38,171 nt of DNA. Source: Myxococcaceae bacterium. GTDB lineage: Bacteria > Myxococcota > Myxococcia > Myxococcales > Myxococcaceae. Location: assembly GCA_022842905.1 (NCBI GenBank), contig JALHOS010000018.1, forward strand, positions 1-38,171, read 5' to 3'. Under the pieces are notes generated by a model. The model worked only from the letters and a program-made list of their open reading frames with translations. It ran no database searches and was not told the DNA's origin. Positions 8,625-17,020 of the stretch are shown in pieces; position 1 is the first letter of the stretch, and every line of letters begins with the position of its first letter. The position numbers and the translations under genes are program-made.

Positions 8625-9578
8625 TCACTTGGGCTTGGGCGGGCGGCCGCGCTTCTTCGCCGGCTCTTCGACTTCACCTTCGGGCTTCGGCTTGGGAGGA
8701 CGACCCCGCTTCTTCGGAGCCTCTTCCGGCGCGCCTTCGGGCTTGGGCTTTGGCGGACGGCCGCGCTTCTTGGGCAGCAGCGCGTCGGTCAGCGCGGCGG
8801 TGGCAGCCTGGGTCACTTCTTCGTCGGAGACGATCGTCTTCTTCGGCGGGCGGCCCGGCTTCTTCTTCGCGGCTTCGGCGGCGGGCTTCGCGGCGGCCTT
8901 GGGCTTGGCTTCTCCGTCCTCGCCCTCTTCACCTTCTTCACCTTCGCCGGCCTCGGTCGCCGCGTCGTCACCTTCGGCGGCCGCCGGGGCTTCACCTTCG
9001 GCCAGCGGATCTTCGCCGCCGAGCAGCAGGTCGAGATCTTCTTCTTCAGCGCCGCCGAACTCCGCCGGAGACAGCCGCGGCCGTTCCTTGCCGACGGGGA
9101 AGAGCACCACGTCGATCAGATCTTCGGCTTCGGCTTCGTGCACCGCGAGCGCGACCGCCAGCTCGGCGATCAACAGGTCCCGCGCGTCGTTGTACTGCTC
9201 ACGCTCCTTGGGCGGCAGCGCGTGCAGGCCGGCGACGTCGTAGTGGTTCTTGAGCACCTTGGCCAAGTCGACCAGCGCGCCCTTCGCGAGCAGATCGCCG
9301 TTCTCCTTGGCGCGGATCTTCCAGTTCGTCGAAGGCGCCGGCGTCTGCGAGCGGAGGTAGTCCAGCACCGCCTTGGCGTCTTCCTGGCTGGCCACCCGCC
9401 GCACGCCGTTCTTGGCGAGCTTCTCGGCGGGGACCTTCACCTTCGCGCCGGTGTCGCTGAACACCAGGCTCACGAAGGTCAGCTTCTGGCCTGCGATCTC
9501 TTCGATCTTGATGTCGGTGACGGTGCACAGCCCCTGGTTCGGGTACACCACCCGCTCGCCGACTTGCAGTTGCAGCAT
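8625..9578 (-). CDS. carD: CarD, HMGA-like global transcription regulator
   Basis: The product has 317 residues, close to the 316 I recall for the Myxococcus protein. Residues 1-~160 form the CarD/CdnL/TRCF domain, which contacts the RNA polymerase beta subunit (VGERVVYPNQGLCTV at the start). Residues ~172-225 are strongly acidic (EEGEEGEDGE). The tail holds four AT-hooks: a variant KPGRPPKK near 239-247 and three KKRGRPPKPK near 270, 289 and 308. Together the acidic and basic parts mimic eukaryotic HMGA proteins and bind the minor groove of AT-rich DNA. CarD with CarG supports ECF-sigma-dependent promoters in Myxococcus. The gene is 48 bp upstream of carG on the same strand. Confidence 0.95.
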   Translation of the reverse strand: MLQLQVGERVVYPNQGLCTVTDIKIEEIAGQKLTFVSLVFSDTGAKVKVPAEKLAKNGVRRVASQEDAKAVLDYLRSQTPAPSTNWKIRAKENGDLLAKGALVDLAKVLKNHYDVAGLHALPPKEREQYNDARDLLIAELAVALAVHEAEAEDLIDVVLFPVGKERPRLSPAEFGGAEEEDLDLLLGGEDPLAEGEAPAAAEGDDAATEAGEGEEGEEGEDGEAKPKAAAKPAAEAAKKKPGRPPKKTIVSDEEVTQAATAALTDALLPKKRGRPPKPKPEGAPEEAPKKRGRPPKPKPEGEVEEPAKKRGRPPKPK

Positions 9579-9627
9579 GCCCGCGGGTGACTAGCACAGC
9601 GGGTCGTCAAGGAAACCGTTTTGGCGC

Positions 9628-9795
9628 TCACGGGTGCCGCGCGTTCAGCGCCCGCAACATCTCGTGCAGGCGCCCGTCGATCGCCGCCTGGACCTGCGCC
9701 TGCGTCGTCTGCTTCGGCGTCACCTTCGCCGCCGCGTACGCCGCGCCGGCCACGGCCATGATCGAGAGCCCCACCACGGTGATCAGCGTCTTCAT
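9628..9795 (-). CDS. 55-residue exported protein
   Basis: The start at 9795 is fixed by a strong ribosome-binding site, AAGGAG, 7-8 bases upstream; a longer reading from 9855 would bury this site. The product starts MKTLITVVGLSIMAVAGAAYA, a signal peptide with an AxA-type cleavage site. It leaves a mature peptide of about 34 residues rich in Gln and Ala (TTQAQVQAAIDGRLHEMLRAL) that should form one amphipathic helix. No Cys residues, so disulfides are not possible. It lies 49 bp upstream of carD on the same strand and may share its transcript. The function is unknown. Confidence 0.65.
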   Translation of the reverse strand: MKTLITVVGLSIMAVAGAAYAAAKVTPKQTTQAQVQAAIDGRLHEMLRALNARHP

Positions 9796-9827
9796 GTGCG
9801 TCTCCTTGGGTGCTGCGAGATGCACAC

Positions 9828-9855
9828 ATGGTAGGAGCGCTACGTAGTGGATCAA
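9828..9855 (-). promoter_or_regulatory. Candidate sigma-70-type promoter for the 55-residue gene
   Basis: Read on the minus strand, TTGATC (9855-9850) and TACCAT (9833-9828) are separated by 16 bases. Each box matches four of six consensus positions. The -10 box lies about 32 bases before the ATG at 9795, in an AT-richer patch that stands out from the surrounding high-GC DNA. It could also drive carD and carG if transcription reads through. This is read from sequence only. Confidence 0.4.
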
Positions 9856-9905
9856 TTTTCCGCGCGCGCACGCTCGGGAAGTTGCGATCAGCTTCGAGTT
9901 GGTGA

Positions 9906-12182
9906 TCAGCGCGGCTTGTAGACGATCTGCCGCACCTCGACGCGGAGCCGGCCTTCGTAGCCCTCGCCCGTGTCGTCGAGCACCGACAGCCAGAGCCGTC
10001 GCGCCTTTCGCACCACCGCCGGCTTGTCCAGCTCGAGCACCGTCAGTCCCAGCGGCGCGCCGAGGAGCGCGGAGGTGATCTGCGCGCCCGACGCGCGCTT
10101 GGCCGGCGTGGCGCCCTGGCGCAGCGTCACCTCGTAGTCGAGCGTCGGGTCGAGCCCGGTGAGCGTGACGCGCGCGGTCTCGGGGAAGTCGAGCCGCGGT
10201 GAGATCTTCACCACCGTCGGGCGGCCGCGGCCCGGGCGCACCGTGAGCGCGCGCGGGCGCGTCTCTTCCTTGGCGTCGGCGTCGGTGAGCAGCTGCGTGG
10301 GCACGCGCAGCACGTAGAGGTGACTGGCGCCTCGGATCTCCAGCGGCTGCGCTCCGAACGTCCCGGGCGCCGCCCCCGCCGAGTTCACCACGTCGAACAG
10401 CCAGCCCAGGTACGGCCCGCGCGCCAGGCTGACGCGGTACGTCTGGCCCGGCGACAGCTCGATCTTCGTCGCGCCGGCCTTGCCCAGCTGGAGCCGGTGG
10501 AGCGCAGGCTCCAGCTCGAAGCTCTCGTTGGGCCAGCTCACCGCGTGCGGCGCCGGGCCGGGCGGAGCTTTGGGCGTCAGCTGGGTGCCTTCGACCACCA
10601 CTTCGATCGGCGGCTTCTCCGGCACCAGCTCCGCGGGGACCACCAGGTGCTGGCCCTTCTTCAGCTCGACGCGATCCGAGCGCCAGGGATCGAAGCCGGC
10701 CTTGGCGACCTCCACGCTGTAGCTGCGCGGCTCGAGCCCTTCGACGGTGACCGGCGTGCGCTGCTCGAGCGCGCGCCCGTCGAGCAGGACCACCGCGCCC
10801 GACGGCGTGGACCGGACCTCGAGCGTGCCCTTGGTCAGCCGCGCGTAGAGGAAGGACCCCGCCACCCCGGCGACGACGACGGCGATGCCGAGCGCCGCGG
10901 GCATCACGTACGGGCGGCTCGCTCCTCGGCTCGACGGGGCGGCGGCGGTCGCGGTGGGCGGGCGGTGCGCGGCTTGGCGCCGCGATTCGGGCTTGGGCTT
11001 GGGCGGCACCGGCGCGGGTGCGGGCTCCTTGGGCAACAGCGCCGTCGGCTCCCCTTCGACCGGCGCGTCGCGGGTCTCGGGCTCCGGCTGCCCGCGGCCA
11101 ATGCTCATGGTGTTGTCGCCGGTCGGATCTTCCAGCTCGTCGGCCGGCGGCAACGGGCTGAGCGCCGTCTCCGGCACGGGCTCCTTCCAGTCTTCCAGCC
11201 GCCGCCCGAAGTCCGACGGGAGCTGCACCGGCCGGCCCTGCTTGACCAGCTCGTCTTCGAACAGGAACTGGAGAAACTGCCCCAGCCGCGCCGGCGTGAA
11301 GTCGGGGTGGTTGTTCACCACGTAGCGGTTCAGATCGTCAGCGAACGCGAGCGCCGTCGGGTACCGGTTGCTGCGCTCGTTGGCCATGGCCTTGAGGATG
11401 ATCCGCTCGAGCTCGGTGAGCAGCCGAGGGTTGCGCAGCCGCGGGCTGTGGAACTGGCCGCGCACCAGCCGGGTGAGCGCCTCCATCATCTTCCCTTGGA
11501 AGGGGAGGTCGCCGGTCACCAGCTCGTACAGCACCACGCCGGCGGCGAAGACGTCGGTGCGCGCGTCGAGCTCGTGGGCCTTGGCCTGCTCGGGCGCGAA
11601 GTAGGCGTACTTTCCTTTGACCGCCGCCGAGCCCGTCTCTTCCGGCCCCGCGTTCTTCGCCCGGGCGATGCCGAAGTCGACCAGCTTCACCTGCCCCTCG
11701 TAGGACAGCAGCGCGTTCTGCGGGCTGATGTCCCGGTGGACGATGTGGAGCGGCTTGCCGTGCTCGTCCAGCCGGGTGTGCGCGTAGTGCAGGCCCTTGA
11801 GCACTTCGCCCACGACGAAGGCGGCGATCTCCGGGGGAATGACGGGAATGCCGACGGCCTTGGCCCGCTTGATGACCTTGGACAGCGGCGGGCCGTCGAC
11901 CAGCTCCATGGCGAGGAAGTAGTCCCCGTCGATGCTGCCGAAGTCGAAGACCTGGGCGATGTTGCCGTGGGACAGGCCCATGGCGATCTTCGCCTCGTTG
12001 GTGAACATGCCGATGAAGGACTTGTTCGCCGCGTAGTGCGGGAGGATCCGCTTGATGACGACCTGCTTGGTGACGCCCGGCGCCGGCGCGTACAGCGCTC
12101 GGAAGATCTCCGCCATACCGCCAGCGGCGATACGTTCGAGGAGCTCGTATTTTCCGAACTGGGTGCCTGGTGTTGCGCTCAC
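9906..12182 (-). CDS. Transmembrane Ser/Thr protein kinase with PEGA repeat
   Basis: GTG at 12182 (VSATPGTQFGKYELLERI) fits the usual kinase N-terminus, giving 758 residues; longer readings run into the divergent gene. Kinase domain 10-~290: Gly loop IAAGGMAEIF, Lys44 (VVIK), Glu63, catalytic HRDISPQN (149-156), DFG (169-171) and FAPEQA. A Pro-rich linker follows (~330-425), then one transmembrane helix (~428-447). A PEGA-type repeat starts at ~452 (GTLEVRSTPSGAVVLLDG) and a further beta-rich periplasmic region runs to the end. All catalytic residues are present, so it should be active in the cytoplasm and sense something outside. The HRDISPQN and AAGGMAEIF forms are typical of myxobacterial kinases. 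Its target is unknown. Confidence 0.93.
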   Translation of the reverse strand: MSATPGTQFGKYELLERIAAGGMAEIFRALYAPAPGVTKQVVIKRILPHYAANKSFIGMFTNEAKIAMGLSHGNIAQVFDFGSIDGDYFLAMELVDGPPLSKVIKRAKAVGIPVIPPEIAAFVVGEVLKGLHYAHTRLDEHGKPLHIVHRDISPQNALLSYEGQVKLVDFGIARAKNAGPEETGSAAVKGKYAYFAPEQAKAHELDARTDVFAAGVVLYELVTGDLPFQGKMMEALTRLVRGQFHSPRLRNPRLLTELERIILKAMANERSNRYPTALAFADDLNRYVVNNHPDFTPARLGQFLQFLFEDELVKQGRPVQLPSDFGRRLEDWKEPVPETALSPLPPADELEDPTGDNTMSIGRGQPEPETRDAPVEGEPTALLPKEPAPAPVPPKPKPESRRQAAHRPPTATAAAPSSRGASRPYVMPAALGIAVVVAGVAGSFLYARLTKGTLEVRSTPSGAVVLLDGRALEQRTPVTVEGLEPRSYSVEVAKAGFDPWRSDRVELKKGQHLVVPAELVPEKPPIEVVVEGTQLTPKAPPGPAPHAVSWPNESFELEPALHRLQLGKAGATKIELSPGQTYRVSLARGPYLGWLFDVVNSAGAAPGTFGAQPLEIRGASHLYVLRVPTQLLTDADAKEETRPRALTVRPGRGRPTVVKISPRLDFPETARVTLTGLDPTLDYEVTLRQGATPAKRASGAQITSALLGAPLGLTVLELDKPAVVRKARRLWLSVLDDTGEGYEGRLRVEVRQIVYKPR

Positions 12183-12216
12183 GAAGCGGCCTTTGCTGCG
12201 GCGCGGGCAAGCTACC

Positions 12217-13233
12217 ATGCGACGCCACATGCGCCGCCCTGAATCAACGCGAGCCGTTGGCCTCGCCCTGGCCCTGGCTCTCCTCATGGGCACGGCCGTC
12301 GACGCGGGCCCCAAGGTCCTGCTGCTGCCCGCGATCGGCGCTCCGAGCGGGCTCACGGTGGGTGGCCGGGTGCTCAAGGCGGCGCCCAAGGACGGCCACA
12401 GCAGCTTCACGCGGAACTTGAGGCGGCTGGGCGCGAGCGGCTGGCCAGAAGTGGCGGTCGAAGTGCGCTGCCTGGGTGGCGTGGCGCGGACGACGACGAA
12501 CGCCGAGGGCGGCTTCGAAGTGCAGCTCACTCCCGCCGCCGGCCAGCAGTTCCCCGTCGGTCGAGCCGACTGCGAGGCTCGCGCGGCGAAGGCGGAGCCG
12601 GGGCTGGCGCCGGTGGAGATCGTCGCCCCGCAGGCGCCCTTCGTGGTGCTGTCCGACTTCGACGACACGCTGGCGATCACCAATGTGGTCGACGGTCCCA
12701 AGCTCGTGGAGGCAGCGCTGCTGCAAGACGAGAACAGCCAGCCGGTCGTGCCCGGCATGGCCGACTTCTACCGGTGCCTGCGCGCCGACAAGCCGGCGAC
12801 GCCGGGCTTCGCGTTGGTGTCCGGCTCGCCGCTCCAGTACACGACGCGGGTGGCGCGCTTCTTGGGCAAGCACGGCTTCCCCTTCTTCGGGCTGTACCTG
12901 CGCGATCTGGGGCCGGACACGCTGCGCGGGTACAAGCAGCCCGTGCTGCGGGCGCTGCTGCGCCAAGTGCCCAACGACGTCGTCCTCGTCGGCGACTCCG
13001 GTGAGCACGACCCCGAGGTGTACGCTCAGATCCGCAGCGAGGCTGGCCCGCGGATCAAGGCCATCTACATTCGGAACGCGGGCAGAGCGGCCGATGTCAG
13101 TCGCTTCAAGGACATGGTGCTCTTCGACGATCCGGCCTTCGCCGCGCGTGACGCCGCGGGCCGAGGCCTCGCTTCACCCGACTGCGTCGCGCAGGCCTTC
13201 GGCGCCGACGCCGGGGTGGGGCTTTCAAGGTGA
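12217..13233 (+). CDS. Secreted App1-type phosphatidate phosphatase (HAD-like)
   Basis: The product has 338 residues (ATG 12217; a second ATG at 12229 is possible). Residues ~12-30 form a signal peptide, and a small beta domain precedes the catalytic part. From ~142 the App1 catalytic domain (DUF2183) begins: DFDDT (147-151) supplies the HAD nucleophile motif, SGSP (202-205) the second motif, K240 a candidate motif III lysine, and GDSGEHD (259-265) the acidic metal-binding motif. App1 enzymes remove phosphate from phosphatidic acid; the exact substrate in bacteria is not established. It is divergent from the kinase with only 34 bp between the starts, and first in a four-gene plus-strand run. 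Confidence 0.85.
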   Translation: MRRHMRRPESTRAVGLALALALLMGTAVDAGPKVLLLPAIGAPSGLTVGGRVLKAAPKDGHSSFTRNLRRLGASGWPEVAVEVRCLGGVARTTTNAEGGFEVQLTPAAGQQFPVGRADCEARAAKAEPGLAPVEIVAPQAPFVVLSDFDDTLAITNVVDGPKLVEAALLQDENSQPVVPGMADFYRCLRADKPATPGFALVSGSPLQYTTRVARFLGKHGFPFFGLYLRDLGPDTLRGYKQPVLRALLRQVPNDVVLVGDSGEHDPEVYAQIRSEAGPRIKAIYIRNAGRAADVSRFKDMVLFDDPAFAARDAAGRGLASPDCVAQAFGADAGVGLSR

Positions 13234-13265
13234 ACTTGTTCAAAGAGGTTCAAGGAGCAGGTTGC

Positions 13266-14069
13266 GTGTTCTCTCGAGGCTTCTGGGGGTTGGCCTGGCT
13301 CGTCGTCACCGTCCTGGCGGGCTGCACCAAGTCTTCTGCCGAACCCAAAGCCGCCAAGCCGCCACCGGTGGTCAAGCGCTTCGACCCGCTGGTCCGCGCG
13401 CCCGCGTCAGCGCCCGGCGACGACGGAGGCCTCGGCGGCCCGCAGTTCGAAGTCGCGCCCTTCACCCCCTACGGCCCGCCGCGACCCGAGGGCGCGCTGA
13501 CGCTGACACTCGACGGCGAGAAGGTGCTGCGCGACGGCAAGCCGTTCGACCCGGCGGCGCTCCCCGAAGGGGCCGTCGTCCTGCTGGTCCCTGTCGACGA
13601 CACGTTTCTGGCGCAGGTGCTCGGCACGCTGGAAGCGCTCGAGCTGCGCAAGGTGGAGGCGTGGCTCGCACACCCCAACGGCAGCCTCGCGTACCCGGTG
13701 CAGCTCTTCGATGAGGTCGAGTTCGGCGCCTGGCTCGACGATCCAAGCCCGGGAAAGCTGCGAGTCGTGCAGCGCGCCGACGGGTTCGAGCTGCAGACCA
13801 ACATGGGGAAGCTGCCCGGCGTCGACCCCAACGGACCGTCGGTGCCGCTGCGCGGCGGCGAGCTCGACCTGGCGACCCTGCGCGACGGACTCGAGAAGAT
13901 CCGCGGGCGCTTCATGACCGCCACCCAGGTCTGCTTTCTGCCCAGCTACGGCACGCCGCTCGAGCAGCTCGCCCGAGCCATGGCCGCCAACTACGTGTCG
14001 GCCGATCGCGCACACTTCGAGCGCACCTGCTGGGTGTACCCGCGACGTCGTGGACGCGACGGGGGCTGA
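13266..14069 (+). CDS. Lipoprotein with possible ExbD/TolR-like periplasmic halves
   Basis: GTG 13266 is chosen because AAGGAG sits eight bases upstream and because the product then begins with a proper lipoprotein signal (lipobox LAGC, Cys20). An upstream in-frame GTG at 13230 overlaps the previous stop but would add 12 residues before the signal. The 267-residue product has an Ala/Pro-rich linker and then segments such as LTLTLDGEKVLRDGKPFD and VVLLVPVDDTFLAQVLGTLEAL. These read like the periplasmic domain of ExbD/TolR, and a second, weaker copy lies near 190-250 (TQVCFLPSYGTPLEQLARAM). There is no ExbB partner in the window. The family call is tentative; a lipid-anchored envelope protein is well supported. 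Confidence 0.7.
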   Translation: MFSRGFWGLAWLVVTVLAGCTKSSAEPKAAKPPPVVKRFDPLVRAPASAPGDDGGLGGPQFEVAPFTPYGPPRPEGALTLTLDGEKVLRDGKPFDPAALPEGAVVLLVPVDDTFLAQVLGTLEALELRKVEAWLAHPNGSLAYPVQLFDEVEFGAWLDDPSPGKLRVVQRADGFELQTNMGKLPGVDPNGPSVPLRGGELDLATLRDGLEKIRGRFMTATQVCFLPSYGTPLEQLARAMAANYVSADRAHFERTCWVYPRRRGRDGG

Positions 14070-14087
14070 GCGTTACCTTCCAGCGTC

Positions 14088-15269
14088 ATGACGACCCTGG
14101 GGTCCAGTGGTGCTTCGACGCTGAAGGACACACAAGCCGCGGTCACCGCCGCCATTGCGCAGGCGAAGGCCAAGGTGCCCAGCCCGAGCCTGGGCGTGTT
14201 GTTCGTCGGCGGCGCGCACTCCGTCGACCTCGCGTTTCGCGCCGCCAAGGCCGCAGCGCCCGGGTGTCAGTTCGTTGGCACGCAGACGGCCGGTGAGATC
14301 ACCGAGCGAGGCCTGACCCGCGGCGGCGTCGCGGTGCTGCTCTTGTCCGGTGACGGACTCATGGTGGAGACGGCGGGCGCCGTCGGCGTCAAGGCGAACC
14401 CGGCGAACGCGGCCAAGGTGTTGTGTGCGAACTTCGGCGCCCTGTCCGAGCGCGCGGCCACGGCGGGCATGACGCTCGCGACCAGCGTCGTGCTGCTCGA
14501 CACGCTCGGCGGCACCGGAGAGCAGGTCGTCAAGGACGTGCTGGCCAACACGCGGCGCTTTCAGCAAATCGTCGGCGGCGCCGCTGGCGACGACGGCAAG
14601 TTCCAGACGCCGGGCGTCTTCGGTGGCGCGGTGGCGGCGACCGACGCGGCCGTCGCCGCGCACGTCTTCCACAAGGCCGCCTGGGGCGTCGGCGTCGATC
14701 ACGGCCTGCGCCCGATGACGCAGCCCATGACCGTCACCAAGGCCGGCAAGGCCACCATCTTCGAACTCGACGGCCGGCCGGCCTTCGACGTGTACAAGGA
14801 GTTCGCCAAACAGCGGAACGTGAACCTGACGCCTTCGACGGCGGGGAACTTCCTGATCAGCCACGAGCTGGGCGTGTATTTCCTGGACGAGCTGCACCAC
14901 GCGCGGGCGCCGGTCGGCGTCGGCCCACAAGGGGAGCTCAAGCTCGTGGCCGACGTGCCCGAGCGCGCGAAGGTCTGCATTCTCGACGGCGACAACGACG
15001 CGATGATCGCCGCGTGTACCCGCGCGGCGAAGCAGGCCAAGGACGCGATCGGCGGCGGCAAGGCGGCGGCGGTGCTGCTGTTCGACTGCGTCTGCCGCGG
15101 CATGATCTTGGGCGACAGCTTCGACCGTGAGGTCGCCGCGGTGAAAGAGGTGTTCCCGGGGACGCCGATCGGCGGCTTCCTGACCTACGGAGAGATCGCC
15201 CGCTTCCGTGGACGCCTGGACGGCTGGCACAACACGACCGCCGTCGTCGTCGCCGTCCCCGAAGCCTGA
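14088..15269 (+). CDS. FIST-domain sensory protein
   Basis: The product has 393 residues and no signal or membrane segment, so it is cytoplasmic. The N-terminal half (about 30-220) matches the FIST_N pattern: LGVLFVGGAHS, FVGTQTAGEITERG and a Gly-rich IVGGAAGDDG. The C-terminal half ends with LLFDCVCRGMILG and a GGFLTYGEIAR block, the FIST_C hallmark. FIST proteins are thought to bind small ligands such as amino acids and are often tied to signalling proteins; here it stands alone with no kinase, cyclase or chemotaxis domain fused. It follows the lipoprotein gene by 18 bp and precedes the thioesterase by 4 bp, so co-transcription is likely. Confidence 0.85.
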   Translation: MTTLGSSGASTLKDTQAAVTAAIAQAKAKVPSPSLGVLFVGGAHSVDLAFRAAKAAAPGCQFVGTQTAGEITERGLTRGGVAVLLLSGDGLMVETAGAVGVKANPANAAKVLCANFGALSERAATAGMTLATSVVLLDTLGGTGEQVVKDVLANTRRFQQIVGGAAGDDGKFQTPGVFGGAVAATDAAVAAHVFHKAAWGVGVDHGLRPMTQPMTVTKAGKATIFELDGRPAFDVYKEFAKQRNVNLTPSTAGNFLISHELGVYFLDELHHARAPVGVGPQGELKLVADVPERAKVCILDGDNDAMIAACTRAAKQAKDAIGGGKAAAVLLFDCVCRGMILGDSFDREVAAVKEVFPGTPIGGFLTYGEIARFRGRLDGWHNTTAVVVAVPEA

Positions 15270-15273
15270 GGTG

Positions 15274-16089
15274 ATGGTGAGGCCAGCGGTGTTGAACGAC
15301 CTGCTCCAGGTCCGCCCGCTGGGAGACCAGCGCTTCGGCTTCGCCGTTCCCGACGGCTGGCAGCAGGGGAGAGGCGCCTTCGGCGGGCTGCTCATGGGCG
15401 CGCTCGTCGAGGCGCTCCAGGCCGTGGTCGGCGACCCGCAGCGGCGACTGCGCGCGCTGACCGGCGAGTTCACCGGCCCCGTCGGGGTGGGTGACGCGAC
15501 GATCGAGTGTCGGGTGCTCCGGCAAGGCAGCGCGGTGTGGTGTGTCAGCGCCGCGCTGTCCCAGGGCGGCGACGTGCTCACCCACGCCGTCGGCACCTTC
15601 GCCCTGGCGCGCGCAGCGGCCACGAGCGGCGACGGCCTCTGGCTTGCGCCGCCGACCAGCGCGAGCCCCGCTGCGTGGGAGCGCGCCGAGGTGGTCGACA
15701 TCGCCGCGCCCGTCGCGCCGGTCTTCACCCAGCACTACGAGTACCGCCCGACCGGCGTGATCCCCTACAGCGGTGCGCCCGAAGGCACGTCCGAAGGGTG
15801 GATTCGCCCGCGGCACACCTCCGGCTGGACCGTGTCCAGCGTCGCCTGCACCGCCGACGCCTGGTGGCCGGCCATGGCCGCGCGCCTGGACGGCCCCAGG
15901 CCGATCGCCACCATCGCCTTCACGTTCGACTTGCTGGCGGACCCCGCGGGCCTTCCTGCCGCCCCACTGCTGCACCGCGGCCGGGAGTACGCCTGCGCCG
16001 ACGGCTATTCGGTGGAGCTGCGTGAGCTGTGGTCCGCCGACGGGCGGCTGGTGAGCCTCAACCACCAGACGGTGGCGATCATCAAGTGA
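15274..16089 (+). CDS. TesB-like acyl-CoA thioesterase family protein
   Basis: ATG 15274 lies four bases after the FIST stop; an earlier in-frame reading would overlap that gene by over 60 bases. The 271-residue product has the layout of a double hot-dog (4HBT_3/TesB-like) thioesterase. The first half contains GWQQGRGAFGGLLMGALVEAL, where the AFGG turn and following helix are typical, and VGDATIECRVLRQGSAVW. The second half contains IATIAFTFDLLADP and ends with a DGRLVSLNHQTVAI strand like the C-terminus of this family. Such enzymes hydrolyse acyl-CoA; chain length is unknown. The last 75 bases of the gene are part of a tandemly copied segment. Confidence 0.8.
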   Translation: MVRPAVLNDLLQVRPLGDQRFGFAVPDGWQQGRGAFGGLLMGALVEALQAVVGDPQRRLRALTGEFTGPVGVGDATIECRVLRQGSAVWCVSAALSQGGDVLTHAVGTFALARAAATSGDGLWLAPPTSASPAAWERAEVVDIAAPVAPVFTQHYEYRPTGVIPYSGAPEGTSEGWIRPRHTSGWTVSSVACTADAWWPAMAARLDGPRPIATIAFTFDLLADPAGLPAAPLLHRGREYACADGYSVELRELWSADGRLVSLNHQTVAIIK

Positions 16090-16638
16090 CGGGCAGCGGG
16101 CGCGGCGAAACGCGCGGGCGACGTCGGCTTCGTGGCTGGGCGGGCGACCGCGCACCGAGTGGTGGCGCTGCGTGAGCGGTGGTCGGCCCGACGGGCGGCT
16201 GGTGCGCCTCGACCACCAGAACGGTGGCGATCATCCCGTGACTGGCAGCGTGCTCAGCCAGTCGGCGAACGCGCGAGCCAGGTCGTGTTGTGTCGAGAGA
16301 CAGGCCGCCGCGCACCCGAGTGGTGGAGCTGCGTGAGCGGTGGTCGGCCGACGGGCGGCTCGTGCGCCTCGACCACCAGAACGGTGGCGATCATCCGGTG
16401 ACTGGCAGCGGGCTCAGCGAGTCGGCGAACGCGCGAGCCAGGTCGTGGTGGTGTCGAGAGAGGCCGCCGCGCACCCGAGCGGTGGAGCTGCGTGAGCGGT
16501 GGTCGGCCGACGTGGCGGCTGGTCGGGCCCCGCCCAAAGCGGTGGCGATCACCCAGCGACGGGCAGCGGGCGCAGCCAGTCGGCGAACGCGCGGGCGACG
16601 TCGTCTTCGTGGTTGGGGGAGCGACCGCGCACCGAGTG
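16015..16638. repeat. Four degenerate tandem copies of a convergent gene junction
   Basis: Four units begin with G[AC]GCTGCGTGAGC at 16015, 16165, 16326 and 16495, so the spacings are 150, 161 and 169 bases. Each unit joins the last ~75 bases of the thioesterase gene to the last ~75 bases of the opposing SRPBCC gene. Unit 1 contains the true thioesterase 3' end and unit 4 the true SRPBCC 3' end. The two middle units are close to each other and share a one-base insertion (CAGAACGG for CAGACGG) that breaks the thioesterase frame. Joints fall at a GTG shared by both genes (CCGAGTG and CGGTGGAGCTG). The region 16090-16548 holds no other gene. Confidence 0.85.
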
Positions 16639-16941
16639 AAGGTCGAGCGTGAAGCGGCAGCCCCCGTCGGACGCTTCGAAGCTCGCCTGGCCGGAGATGC
16701 CGTCCAGCGCGCCCGCCGAGGGCACCCAGCGCACTCGGCGGGTCGCGTCGTCGTAGTGGTAGACGAGCGCGTACGAGAGCGCGTCGCCGAACTCGTAGGC
16801 GACCTCCAGCGCGTGGCCCGAAGCGTCGGAGCGGACGAGCGTGACGCGCTTGAGGCCGGGTACCCACAGGCGCGCGACGCTGACGTCGCAGAAGGCTCGG
16901 TAGGCGTCGTCGGCGGAGCGGGGCAGCGGCAGGGTGATCAT
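16549..16941 (-). CDS. Small SRPBCC-fold protein
   Basis: The product has 130 residues from ATG 16941 (MITLPLPRSADDAYRAFCDVS); a GTG at 16971 would add ten residues. The sequence fits the polyketide-cyclase/START-like SRPBCC fold: an opening strand with PRSADDAYRAF, LWVPGLKRVTLV, then alternating strands (EVAYEFGDALSYALVYHYDD, RRVRWVPSAG) and a long C-terminal helix (DDVARAFADWLRPL). This fold binds hydrophobic ligands in a cavity; neither ligand nor reaction can be read from sequence. It converges on the thioesterase gene, and its 3' end is the source of half of the repeat unit at 16015-16638. Confidence 0.75.
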   Translation of the reverse strand: MITLPLPRSADDAYRAFCDVSVARLWVPGLKRVTLVRSDASGHALEVAYEFGDALSYALVYHYDDATRRVRWVPSAGALDGISGQASFEASDGGCRFTLDLHSVRGRSPNHEDDVARAFADWLRPLPVAG

Positions 16942-17020
16942 GTTCGCGAGCAGCCAAGGACTGTACGGCACCGGCCCCTGACGCGTCTGTGACGTTCCTG
17001 TTGCGTCGGCGTGTCCGGAG

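Noticed and set aside
16090-16548. Small genes within the repeated junction region, including short frames on both strands
   Set aside because: They are broken copies of the ends of the two flanking genes, with frameshifts and no start signals.
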